DNA of 64,000 bases from DAOTXN01 sp034435435 (GTDB lineage: Bacteria; Chloroflexota; Anaerolineae; S140-20), in the NCBI GenBank assembly GCA_034435435.1, contig DAOTXN010000016.1, forward strand, positions 6,444 to 70,443, in the 5' to 3' direction. A program made the translations under genes and the position numbers. This document shows positions 43,011 through 51,164 of the stretch, piece after piece (the first letter of the stretch is position 1; the number at the start of each line of letters is the position of its first letter). The notes below the pieces were generated by a model that was not told the origin of the DNA, searched no databases, and saw nothing but the letters and a program-made list of their open reading frames with translations.

Positions 43011-43772
43011 ATGAGAGCCGCCTTGCTGGTCAACCAGATCGTCCCGGACCCCAACGTCAACCTGAAAGACGTGCTGCGGCTGGCTCACCAGGCCGCCGAT
43101 GCTGGCGCTGACCTGGCCCTTTTTCCTGAAGCGGCGCTGACCGGCTTGATAAACAACGAGGACCCTACCCACGACCTGTGCTTGGGTCAGCCAATCCCCG
43201 GCCCGACGGTGGCGGCGCTGGCCCAAGTCGCTCGCGAGCACTGTATCTGGCTGGCCCTGGGCCTCCTGGAGCGGGCGGACCGTAGCCTTTACGACGCGGC
43301 CATCCTGCTCTCGCCTGCTGGTCACGTGGCCCTCCACTACCGTCGCATCCACCCCGGCTGGCACGACCTCCAGGCCGACCCGTCCATTTACCGCCAGGGG
43401 ACCGAGTTACCCATCGCCGAGACCCCGCTGGGACGGCTGGCCTTTTTGATCTGCGGCGACCTGTTCGACGACGATCTGGTCCGCCGCGTCCGCGCCCTGG
43501 CTCCCGACTGGCTGCTGTTTCCCTTTGCCCGCGATTTTGACGACGGCACGTGGGACCAGGCGCGATGGGACGGCGAGGAAGCCCCCGCGTATGCCGAACG
43601 GGTGCGGCTGGCCAGCGTCACCACTCTGATGACTAACTATCTCGCTGGCGAGGGCCTACCCGACGACCACAGCTTTGGCGGCGCGATGGTCGTGGCGGCC
43701 GACGGACAGATAACCCACCGCTTCCCTGTGGGGCAGAGCGGGATGTTATGGGTGGATTTGCGGCATGGATAA
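43011..43772 (+). CDS. Carbon-nitrogen hydrolase (nitrilase superfamily) lacking the catalytic lysine
   Basis: 253 residues. The nitrilase fold is clear: Glu in DLALFPEAALTG (E40) and Cys in LAFLICGDLFDDD (C148). In the usual lysine motif (YRKxH) this protein reads HYRRIHPGW, so Arg112 replaces the catalytic Lys. Nitrilase relatives hydrolyse nitriles or amides or act as N-acyltransferases (Lnt). With the triad altered it may be inactive, altered, or a binding protein. It sits between two GT-C genes, overlapping the next by 8 bp, so it probably serves the glycosylation cluster. Confidence 0.85.
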   Translation: MRAALLVNQIVPDPNVNLKDVLRLAHQAADAGADLALFPEAALTGLINNEDPTHDLCLGQPIPGPTVAALAQVAREHCIWLALGLLERADRSLYDAAILLSPAGHVALHYRRIHPGWHDLQADPSIYRQGTELPIAETPLGRLAFLICGDLFDDDLVRRVRALAPDWLLFPFARDFDDGTWDQARWDGEEAPAYAERVRLASVTTLMTNYLAGEGLPDDHSFGGAMVVAADGQITHRFPVGQSGMLWVDLRHG

Positions 43773-45786
43773 GCGCTCATCTCTCTGGCTGATGGTGTTG
43801 ATCCTGCTCGTCGCGGCGGCGCTGCGCCTGGCTGCTTTAGGCCAGGCGCCGCCGGGTCTGTACCACGACGAAGCCTACAACGGCCTCGACGCGCTCAAGG
43901 TGCTGGATGGCGACCTGTCCCTCTATTTCGCCGCCAACAACGGGCGCGAGCCGCTGTTCATCTATCTGGTCGCTGCTACAGTAGGATTGTTGGGTCGTAG
44001 TCCTTTTGCGGTGCGGCTGGCGGCTGTCGCGCCGGGCCTGCTCACCATCGCCGCCACTTTTGCCCTGGGCCGGGCGCTTTTCAATCGGCGCGTCGGATTG
44101 CTGGGCGCCGCCATCCTCAGCGTGACGGCGTGGCACGTGCACCTCAGCCGCGTTGGATTCCGCGCCGTCCTGTTGCCCTTGTTCATTGCCCTCTGTCTGT
44201 GGCAGGGGACGCTGGCGATGCGCACCGGTCGCCGCCGCTACTGGCTGGCCGCCGGCGCCCTCTACGCCCTCAGCTTTTACACCTACATGGCCGCCCGCTT
44301 CACCCCTGCTGCCCTATTTCTTTTGGGTGTGTATTCCATATCGCGTGGCCCAAATCACGTTTCACGTTTCACGTTTCACGTTTCACGTCTCCGCTGGTCC
44401 ATCCCGGCCTTCCTGGCCGTCCTCTCCCCTCTGGCCCTGTTCACCCTGCTCCACCCCAACCTGGTGCTGGCCCGCACGGGGCAAGTGGCTATCTGGGACC
44501 CGGCCATCCACGGCGGTGATTTTTTGGGAATGCTGCTCACGCACACGGCGCGCACGCTGGGTATGTTTTTCGTGCGCGGCGACCGCATCTGGCGGCACAA
44601 CGTCCCGTGGCGACCGGTGTTCGACCCGTTGCTGAGCTTTTTTTTCCTGCTGGGACTGATTTGGGCGTTGCGCCGCTGGCGTCACGACGGGGCCGCCGCC
44701 CTGCTCGTCTTTTGGACGGCCACGATGAGCCTGCCCACCCTGCTGGCCGAAGACGCGCCCCACTTTTTGCGCGGCGTGGGCGTGCTGCCTCTGGCGGTCC
44801 TCTTCCCAGCTCTGGGCTTGGACTGGGTGGTGCGTGGCCCTGGTCCCCGGAGCGAAGCGGAAGGGGATGCGTATTCCGTCATCCATCACACGCACCACGC
44901 AATACGTACTTTGCCATTCGTCATCTTGTCGGTGAGCCTTTTTAGCACTGCCATCGCCTATTTCGGCGACTACGCCCACTCCGACATGGCCGGCTATTGG
45001 TTCGAAGACGGGGCTGTGGCGCTGGCGGGGCAGGTCAATCGCTTCTTGGGAAGCGGCTGGGACGGCGAGCGCATGTTGCACGGCCAGCCGGGCGAGCGCA
45101 TGGTCTACGTCGAGTCGCTGCTGTGGCGCGAGTGGCAGGCCATCCCCTTCCTGGTGGCCGATTCGTCAGCGGTCCGACTGCTGCCGGACGACCAGGACTG
45201 GCTGGCCGTGGGCGACGGCCCGGCCGCGATTTTCGTCTGGCCCTACGGAGACTGGCAGCGAGTCTGGCCCACGCTCGGCTCACCCATCGAAATTCGCGTG
45301 CAAGAGGGCGCGCTGTCCCAGGGCGACCGCGACCCAGAGCCTTATCGCACCTTCCTCGCCTTCTACGTCACGCCGGTCGAGACCGCGCCCCCGGCCCTGG
45401 CCCGCTTTGCAGGCGGCGTCGAATTGGTCGGCGCGACGCTTGGCCCGACGGATGGCGGCGCGCAGGTCGAACTGCAGTGGCGCGCGACTGCCCCTTTGCC
45501 TGACGATTACACCGTGTTTGTGCATTACTTGCGCGACGGTGAGCGGGTCGGACAGCACGATGCCCAACCGGCCGGTGCGCATTACCCTACCCGCCGTTGG
45601 CAACCCGGCGACCTGGTCCACGACGAGCATGTTATCCCGCTGGACCTGTCACCCGACTCTGCCCGCGACGCGCTGCGCATCGGCCTGTACCGCGTCAGCG
45701 ACGGCCAGGCGCTGGACGTGCTCGACGCCGCCGGCAACCCGGCCGGCGCGTTCACCGTCCTGCCCATCCGTGAGGTACTGCGGTGA
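43765..45786 (+). CDS. GT-C (GT39-like) membrane glycosyltransferase
   Basis: 673 residues. About eleven membrane segments to ~410, with the loop motif PPGLYHDEAYNGLDALKVL (~27-46) carrying the catalytic-type Asp-Glu. The C-terminal ~260 residues are extracellular and end in a beta module (YTVFVHYLRDGERVGQHDAQPAGAHYPTRRWQPGD). A heptad array (44355-44389) is in frame at ~195-210 as NHVSRFTFHVSRFTFHVSRL, just before a membrane helix. Start overlaps the nitrilase-like stop; its own stop overlaps the next GTG. Confidence 0.82.
   Translation: MDKRSSLWLMVLILLVAAALRLAALGQAPPGLYHDEAYNGLDALKVLDGDLSLYFAANNGREPLFIYLVAATVGLLGRSPFAVRLAAVAPGLLTIAATFALGRALFNRRVGLLGAAILSVTAWHVHLSRVGFRAVLLPLFIALCLWQGTLAMRTGRRRYWLAAGALYALSFYTYMAARFTPAALFLLGVYSISRGPNHVSRFTFHVSRLRWSIPAFLAVLSPLALFTLLHPNLVLARTGQVAIWDPAIHGGDFLGMLLTHTARTLGMFFVRGDRIWRHNVPWRPVFDPLLSFFFLLGLIWALRRWRHDGAAALLVFWTATMSLPTLLAEDAPHFLRGVGVLPLAVLFPALGLDWVVRGPGPRSEAEGDAYSVIHHTHHAIRTLPFVILSVSLFSTAIAYFGDYAHSDMAGYWFEDGAVALAGQVNRFLGSGWDGERMLHGQPGERMVYVESLLWREWQAIPFLVADSSAVRLLPDDQDWLAVGDGPAAIFVWPYGDWQRVWPTLGSPIEIRVQEGALSQGDRDPEPYRTFLAFYVTPVETAPPALARFAGGVELVGATLGPTDGGAQVELQWRATAPLPDDYTVFVHYLRDGERVGQHDAQPAGAHYPTRRWQPGDLVHDEHVIPLDLSPDSARDALRIGLYRVSDGQALDVLDAAGNPAGAFTVLPIREVLR
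44355..44389. repeat. In-frame heptad array TCACGTT x5
   Basis: Four TCACGTT units and one TCACGTC with no interruption, encoding the seven-residue cycle HVSRFTF in a loop beside a membrane helix of the 43765 glycosyltransferase. Confidence 0.97.
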
Positions 45787-48700
45787 TTCGGAGATTCGTC
45801 ACTCGTCATTCGTCATTCGTCTTGTTACTCCTCGTCACGCTATGGGCCGCCGCCGACGTGTGGGGTCCGGGCATCGTCAACACACGCGGGGGCGGCGACA
45901 GTCCATTCCTGCTACAGCGCACCCACCAGATGGCGGCCAACCTGCGGGCGGGTGTGTTCCCCGTGCGCTGGATGCCCGACGCGGCCTACGGCCTAGGCTA
46001 TCCTTTTTTCAATCATTATTCCGCCCTCCCCTTTTACCTGGCAGCCGGTTTCAATGTGTTGGGGCTAGACATCTTGTCGGCCATCAAATTGACCCAAACC
46101 CTGGGTTTTATATTCGCGGCCCTGGCCATGTATGGCTGGGTCTATCATCTCTGGAAAAATCGACCGGCGGCGTGGCTGGCCGCCGTCGCCTATACCGTCG
46201 CCCCTTTTCATCTGGTCAACGTGTACGTGCGCGGCGACTCGCTGTCCGAGTTTTACGCCTTTATCTGGTATCCGCTCATCCTGTGGGCGTTGGACGAAAC
46301 CCGCTTTTGGCGCAAAATCGGCTTTTTGGCGCTCTCTTACGCCGGTTTGATCCTGTCGCACAACATCTCGGCCTTTATCTTTACTCCCTTTGTCATGCTC
46401 TATCTGCTCTTCCAGGTGCGACTAAAAGTGCGTCGCACCTTATCCGTCGTGGCCGGACTGTTTGTCGGGATGGCCCTCTCGGCCTGGGCCTGGCTCCCGG
46501 CGCTGCTGGAACAAGATGTCGTCCAGCCCGAAACCTTGACCCTGGGCTATTTCAATTACGCCAATCACTTTCGCGCCGCGAACCTGGTTCAGCCGGGCGT
46601 GTTTTTCGACTATTCCATCGCTGTCACACCCGCCGACCCCGGCCCCTTTGCCATGGGCGGGCCACAGGCGGCGTTGGCAGCGGCCGGACTAACCGCTCTC
46701 GTCTGGCTCGCCTTTGAGAACCGACGAAGGACGAATGACGGAAGACGAAAGGTGTCTCGTGAGACGTTTTTCGTCCTTCGTCCCCCAAAGGGGTCCTTCG
46801 CCTTCCTGGCCGCCGGCCTGCTGCTCTCGACCTTCATGATGACCCCACTTTCACGCCCGCTCTGGGAACACGCGCCGCTGCTGGAGGTGGTTCAGTTTCC
46901 GTGGCGCTTTTTATCGGTGCAAGCTCTGTTCACCGCCGCCGTCACCGCGGCCCTGGCAGCGCGGTTGAACGGTCGCCGGGCTTGGGCCATCGCCGGAGGC
47001 ATCGGCGCACTGCTGGCCGCGTCAACGCTTTGGCCGCTGCGCCCTGAACGCCTGCTCATCGGCCCCGAAGACGTGACCGTCACGCGCTTGCAAGAGTACG
47101 AGCTGTTCACCGGCAACATTGGCAGCACCATCCGTTGGGAATGGCTGCCCCGCGAGACCAGGCCGCGCCCCTTTACTTCGGACGCCGTGATCGACCCGCA
47201 TGCGCCGCCGCGCCCCTTTTTGTTGAGTGGGGCGCTGGTCGAGGCGATCCAAACACAGCGCCGCCCCACCGGCCAAACCTGGCGCGTGACGACCGGCCCA
47301 GACGGCGCGACGCTGGCCTTGCCATTGCTCTACTGGCCCGGCTGGCAGGCCCATATCGACGGCGCCAAGACCTCCGTCTGGGCGGTAGAGAGTGCGGGCT
47401 ATTTGGCGCTGGCCGCGCCGCCCGGCGAACACGTTATCCATTTGAGCCTCGGTCGCACGCCCCTGCGCGCCGCCGCCGAGACCCTTTCCCTGCTGACCCT
47501 GTTGGCCCTGCTTGCCGTCGTCGTGTTGCGTGTTTCGTATTCCGTGTTGCACCACACGCACCGCGCACCGCGCATCACACCCTACGCCTTACTCCCTACT
47601 CCCTACTCCCTACTCCTGCTCTTGCTCTTTCTCGTAATCCGTTCCTCTCCATCCCCCGACCACTCCGGCAACCTGACCATGGACTTTGTAGACCAGCCCT
47701 ATCTACACCACAACCCCAGCGGCGCGGACCTGGGCGACGCGCGCTTGTTGCGCTACGACCTGTCCGCCGACTCGCTCGCCCCCGGCGAGACACTGACCGT
47801 CACCCTTCATTGGGGCCAATCCCAAATCCCCAATCTCAAATCCCAAATCACTCTTCGCCTGGTCTCCCCTGCCGAACACCTGCCCGACCTGCGCAGCGGT
47901 CCCCTGCCTTTGGCCGAAGATAGTGCGCCGCTGGCCGAGACCACGGTCCACCGGCTGACCTTGCCCGAGAACACCCCGCGTGGGCTGTATGTATTACAGG
48001 TGCAACTAGAAGATGCCGACGACGCGCCGCTCTACCTGCGCCCGGTGCGGGTGGTCAAAGGCGCGCCCCTGCCGCCCGACGCGCCTGTGCTGGCCCAGGT
48101 CGGCCCCGACATCCGATTGCACACGGCCCGGCTAAGTACAAGTGCGTCGCACCTGGAAATAAGCCTCGAATGGTCCACCGCGCAGCCCATCGCGGCCAAC
48201 TATCAAGTCTCGGTGCGCTTGCTCGACCCGGCCGGGGAGCTGCGCGCCAGCCTGGACACCCAGCCCGGTTACGGCTTTAGCCCTACCAGCCTGTGGCGGC
48301 CCGGCGAGCGCATCGGCGACCGTTACAACCTGCCGCTGCCCGATGATTTATCCCCCGGCGACGGCTACCGGCTCATGCTCATCTTTTACCGCATGCCCTC
48401 CACCGCCGAAGTGGCCCGCGTCACGTTGCCGCCGTTCGCCCTGCCGCTCAGCGAAGCGCTGATTTTTGAACCGCCGCCGCGCCTGTTCGAACTGCCGCCC
48501 CTCACTCATCGGTTAGGCGTCGATTTTGGCGGGCAAATCCAACTCGCCGGGTACGCGCTGGACAGAGAGGCCGGGGCGTTGTCCCTGACGCTGTGGTGGG
48601 TCGCGCAACAGCAACCCCAGGCCGACTATACTGTGTTCGTGCACCTGTTCGACCCGGCGACAAACGCCATCGCAGTGCAGGACGACGCCATGCCGCGCCG

Positions 48701-48917
48701 GGGCAACTATCCAACCTCGGCCTGGCTGCCCGGCGAAGTGGTCAGCGACACGATCCAATTGGACCTGCGCGCCGCGCCGCCGGGCAATTATCGGCTGGCC
48801 GTCGGTCTCTATGATGCCGCGACCGCGACGCGCCTGCCGGCCACAGCTCCTGACGGCTCGCCTGTGCCGGATAATCGGCTGGCGCTGCCAGATGTCATCG
48901 AGGCGCCAGACAAATGA
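45783..48917 (+). CDS. Large polytopic membrane protein (GT-C-like) with beta-sandwich modules
   Basis: 1044 residues, GTG start overlapping the previous stop (GTGA). Membrane segments fill ~10-410 and one or two more follow near 590-620. The first-loop region reads NTRGGGDSPFLLQRTHQ, with no Asp-Glu pair, unlike the neighbouring GT39-like proteins; it resembles the family annotated as 6-pyruvoyl-tetrahydropterin synthase-related membrane proteins, thought to be glycosyltransferase-like. C-terminal beta modules include VSVRLLDPAGELRASLDTQPGYGF and YTVFVHLFDPATNAIAVQDDAMPRRG. Four heptad arrays lie in this gene. Confidence 0.75.
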   Translation: MIRRFVTRHSSFVLLLLVTLWAAADVWGPGIVNTRGGGDSPFLLQRTHQMAANLRAGVFPVRWMPDAAYGLGYPFFNHYSALPFYLAAGFNVLGLDILSAIKLTQTLGFIFAALAMYGWVYHLWKNRPAAWLAAVAYTVAPFHLVNVYVRGDSLSEFYAFIWYPLILWALDETRFWRKIGFLALSYAGLILSHNISAFIFTPFVMLYLLFQVRLKVRRTLSVVAGLFVGMALSAWAWLPALLEQDVVQPETLTLGYFNYANHFRAANLVQPGVFFDYSIAVTPADPGPFAMGGPQAALAAAGLTALVWLAFENRRRTNDGRRKVSRETFFVLRPPKGSFAFLAAGLLLSTFMMTPLSRPLWEHAPLLEVVQFPWRFLSVQALFTAAVTAALAARLNGRRAWAIAGGIGALLAASTLWPLRPERLLIGPEDVTVTRLQEYELFTGNIGSTIRWEWLPRETRPRPFTSDAVIDPHAPPRPFLLSGALVEAIQTQRRPTGQTWRVTTGPDGATLALPLLYWPGWQAHIDGAKTSVWAVESAGYLALAAPPGEHVIHLSLGRTPLRAAAETLSLLTLLALLAVVVLRVSYSVLHHTHRAPRITPYALLPTPYSLLLLLLFLVIRSSPSPDHSGNLTMDFVDQPYLHHNPSGADLGDARLLRYDLSADSLAPGETLTVTLHWGQSQIPNLKSQITLRLVSPAEHLPDLRSGPLPLAEDSAPLAETTVHRLTLPENTPRGLYVLQVQLEDADDAPLYLRPVRVVKGAPLPPDAPVLAQVGPDIRLHTARLSTSASHLEISLEWSTAQPIAANYQVSVRLLDPAGELRASLDTQPGYGFSPTSLWRPGERIGDRYNLPLPDDLSPGDGYRLMLIFYRMPSTAEVARVTLPPFALPLSEALIFEPPPRLFELPPLTHRLGVDFGGQIQLAGYALDREAGALSLTLWWVAQQQPQADYTVFVHLFDPATNAIAVQDDAMPRRGNYPTSAWLPGEVVSDTIQLDLRAAPPGNYRLAVGLYDAATATRLPATAPDGSPVPDNRLALPDVIEAPDK
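45794..45821. repeat. In-frame heptad array ATTCGTC x4 at a gene start
   Basis: ATTCGTC ACTCGTC ATTCGTC ATTCGTC encode the N-terminal FVTRHSSFV just before the first membrane helix of the 45783 protein. Confidence 0.93.
46414..46440. repeat. In-frame palindromic element AGGTGCGAC...GTCGCACCT
   Basis: Imperfect palindrome with 9-bp arms and a 9-base centre, encoding part of QVRLKVRRTL in a loop of the 45783 protein. Related to the intergenic palindrome at 28250-28264. Confidence 0.75.
46723..46782. repeat. In-frame inverted heptad arrays
   Basis: GACGAAGGACGAA (46723-46735) and TTCGTCCTTCGTC (46770-46782) are perfect 13-bp inverted arms. Between them are further heptads (ACGGAAG ACGAAAG) and the palindrome GTCTCGTGAGAC. 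The whole is translated as a basic loop (RRRTNDGRRKVSRETFFVLR). Confidence 0.9.
47527..47618. repeat. In-frame heptad arrays CGCACCG and ACTCCCT
   Basis: CGCACCG CGCACCG CGCATCA (47557-47577), then ACTCCCT x3 and ACTCCTG (47591-47618). They encode LLPTPYSLLLL, partly inside a predicted membrane helix. Confidence 0.92.
47820..47847. repeat. In-frame heptad array TCCCAAA x4
   Basis: TCCCAAA TCCCCAA TCTCAAA TCCCAAA, encoding SQIPNLKSQIT inside a beta-module of the 45783 protein. Confidence 0.92.
48140..48154. repeat. In-frame palindrome AAGTGCGTCGCACCT
   Basis: Same palindromic family as 28250-28264 and 46414-46440; here in a beta-module coding region (STSASHLEI). Confidence 0.6.
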
Positions 48918-51163
48918 ACCCCCTGCGCAGCCACGCCGGACTGATCGTCATACTGACAGCCTTTCTAGGGCTAGGGACGATCTATTTGCGTGTGACGCCG
49001 CTCCTGGAAACGCCCGACGAACCCTCTCATTTTTCGGTGGTCAAGTACATCGCCGACACCAGGCGGCTCCCTCCGCCCAACCCGGCCCCCATCGACGCCG
49101 GACCCGCGCCGACCATCCAATCCGGTCCCCCGGTCTACTATGCGCCGCCGCTATACTATGTCTTGGGCGCGTTGCTCATCGCCGACATCAACACCGACGG
49201 GTTTGCCGAGGCCGTCATCCCCAATCCCAACTGGGCGCGAGGCTGGGCGCCGACGCCGGGCCGCTCGCCGGAAAACAAAAATATTTATGTCCACACCGCA
49301 GAACAGCGCCCGCCTTATGCTGGATGGGCCATAGCCATGCTGCGCCTGCGTTTCTTTTCATTGTTACTGGGCGCCATCGCCGTCGTCGGAGCTTATGCTC
49401 TGGCCCACGAGCTGACCAGTTCGCCAATCTATCAAACGACCGCCACTGCCTTTGTCGCTTTTAACCCGGCCTTTCTATTCGTCACCACCGGCGTCACCAA
49501 CGACGCCCTGCTCATTGCTCTGAGCACGTGGACCTTTGTGTTGATGGCGCGAATTGTCACTCGGCGCTCATCACTCATCACTCGTTACTCGTTACTCCTG
49601 GGTTGCATCTTGGGTCTGGCCGCGCTGACCAAGCAAAGCGCGTTGGCCCTCTTGCCGGTGGCGGGGGTGACTGTAGTGTGGGGCGCCGGCTCGCGGCGGC
49701 AAGCGCTCAAAGGGCTACTGCTGCTGCTGGCGCCCGTCGTGCTCGTCGCCGGCTGGTGGTATTTGCACAACACCCTGGCCTACGCTGACCCGTTAGGTTT
49801 TGCTCCCCATCGAGCGCCTACGGAGGACTGGACGCCGCCGCTGTCCTTGCTACTGCGCCAGTTGGGGCAGGCGCTGCGCGGCTATTGGGGCGCTTTTGGC
49901 TGGGGTCTGATTCTCGTCGAGCCGGCAATTTACGTGCTGATTGGCGCTTTTGTCCTGACCGGTCTACTGGGTTGGCTGCGGCCATCGAACCTGAACCGCC
50001 GACGACCGACCGCAGACCGGCGGACCACACTCGTTCTGGCTTTGGGACTGTTGTCCAATGTCGTTGGGTTGGTGCTGTGGTTGTGGCGCACGTCGGCTCG
50101 GTATGGGCAGCTGCTCTACCCGACCATTGGACCACTGGCCGTATTGATTGTGCTGGGTTGGCGGAGGTGGCTGAACGAAAGGACCATCCGGCTCTTTGCC
50201 TGGGTCGTCACCGGGACGATGGGGTTATACGCCACTGTCGTACCTTTTCGCTATCTCCACCCGGCCTATGCCAATCCGGTCGTTCCTCTCTCTGCTTCGT
50301 TTGACGCCAAGCCGTTAGATATCCAGTTTGACCACCGCTTTGACTTGCTGGGTTATCGCATCACCCCTGAAGAAGCCCTGCCCGGCACAGAAGTGCAGCT
50401 CACGCTTTACTGGCAGGCGACGACGACATTGAACGAGGACCTGATTCTCTTTGTCCAGCTTGCCCCCCAAGACCCGGAGCAGAGGGTGGCCGGTCTGGAT
50501 GACCTCTTGGGCAGCTCGCGCTACCCGACCAGCGTGTGGCAAGCCGATGAAGTGATCGAGCAGGCCACTTTGCTCCGACTACCCGACGACGCCTATGCAC
50601 CGGCTCTGTATTGGTTTACTGTGGGATTGTACGCCGAGACCAGCACTGAGCGCCTGCCCGTGACCGCCGATGGCGTGCCCGCGCCCGAACGAGCCGTGCG
50701 ATTGGGTCCACTTTGGCTGCTCGATCGAGATACCGAGCCACTCGCCGAATCTGTCTACTATCGTCTCGGGTCGGCCATTCGGCTGGTCGGCTACGACGTC
50801 CAGACATCCCAGGCCGACACCCTCACCGTCACGCTCGACTGGCGAGCCGTCGCCCCTCCCCAAGACGAGTGGACCGTCTTTGTCCACCTGCTAGACCCGA
50901 CCGGCGCCCCGGTTGCCCAACACGACGGCCCGCCGCGCGGGGGCGATTACCCCACCTGGGCCTGGCGCATGGGCGACCGCATACTCGACGCCCACACACT
51001 CGCGCTGCCGCCAGACCTGCCGCCGGGTCTATACCGCCTGCAGGTCGGCCTGTATCAACCCGCAGGCGACACGCGCATGCCGGTCTTTGACGCCGACGAC
51101 GAGCGCCTGCCTGATGACGTCATCCCTCTGTTCGAGATGACGTTGCCGGCCGAGAGTGACTGA
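48914..51163 (+). CDS. GT-C (GT39-like) membrane glycosyltransferase
   Basis: 749 residues, ATGA overlap with the preceding gene. The membrane domain is ~8-460, with first-loop motif LETPDEPSHFSVVKYI (~33-48) carrying Asp-Glu. The C-terminus has two beta modules, e.g. VQLTLYWQATTTLNEDLILFVQL and WTVFVHLLDPTGAPVAQHDGPPRGGDYPTWAWRMGD. A heptad array (49568-49595) encodes SLITRYSLLLG between two membrane helices. Confidence 0.82.
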   Translation: MNPLRSHAGLIVILTAFLGLGTIYLRVTPLLETPDEPSHFSVVKYIADTRRLPPPNPAPIDAGPAPTIQSGPPVYYAPPLYYVLGALLIADINTDGFAEAVIPNPNWARGWAPTPGRSPENKNIYVHTAEQRPPYAGWAIAMLRLRFFSLLLGAIAVVGAYALAHELTSSPIYQTTATAFVAFNPAFLFVTTGVTNDALLIALSTWTFVLMARIVTRRSSLITRYSLLLGCILGLAALTKQSALALLPVAGVTVVWGAGSRRQALKGLLLLLAPVVLVAGWWYLHNTLAYADPLGFAPHRAPTEDWTPPLSLLLRQLGQALRGYWGAFGWGLILVEPAIYVLIGAFVLTGLLGWLRPSNLNRRRPTADRRTTLVLALGLLSNVVGLVLWLWRTSARYGQLLYPTIGPLAVLIVLGWRRWLNERTIRLFAWVVTGTMGLYATVVPFRYLHPAYANPVVPLSASFDAKPLDIQFDHRFDLLGYRITPEEALPGTEVQLTLYWQATTTLNEDLILFVQLAPQDPEQRVAGLDDLLGSSRYPTSVWQADEVIEQATLLRLPDDAYAPALYWFTVGLYAETSTERLPVTADGVPAPERAVRLGPLWLLDRDTEPLAESVYYRLGSAIRLVGYDVQTSQADTLTVTLDWRAVAPPQDEWTVFVHLLDPTGAPVAQHDGPPRGGDYPTWAWRMGDRILDAHTLALPPDLPPGLYRLQVGLYQPAGDTRMPVFDADDERLPDDVIPLFEMTLPAESD
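49568..49595. repeat. In-frame heptad array TCATCAC/TCGTTAC x4
   Basis: TCATCAC TCATCAC TCGTTAC TCGTTAC in the 48914 glycosyltransferase, at the edge of a membrane segment. Confidence 0.93.
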
Positions 51164-51164
51164 T

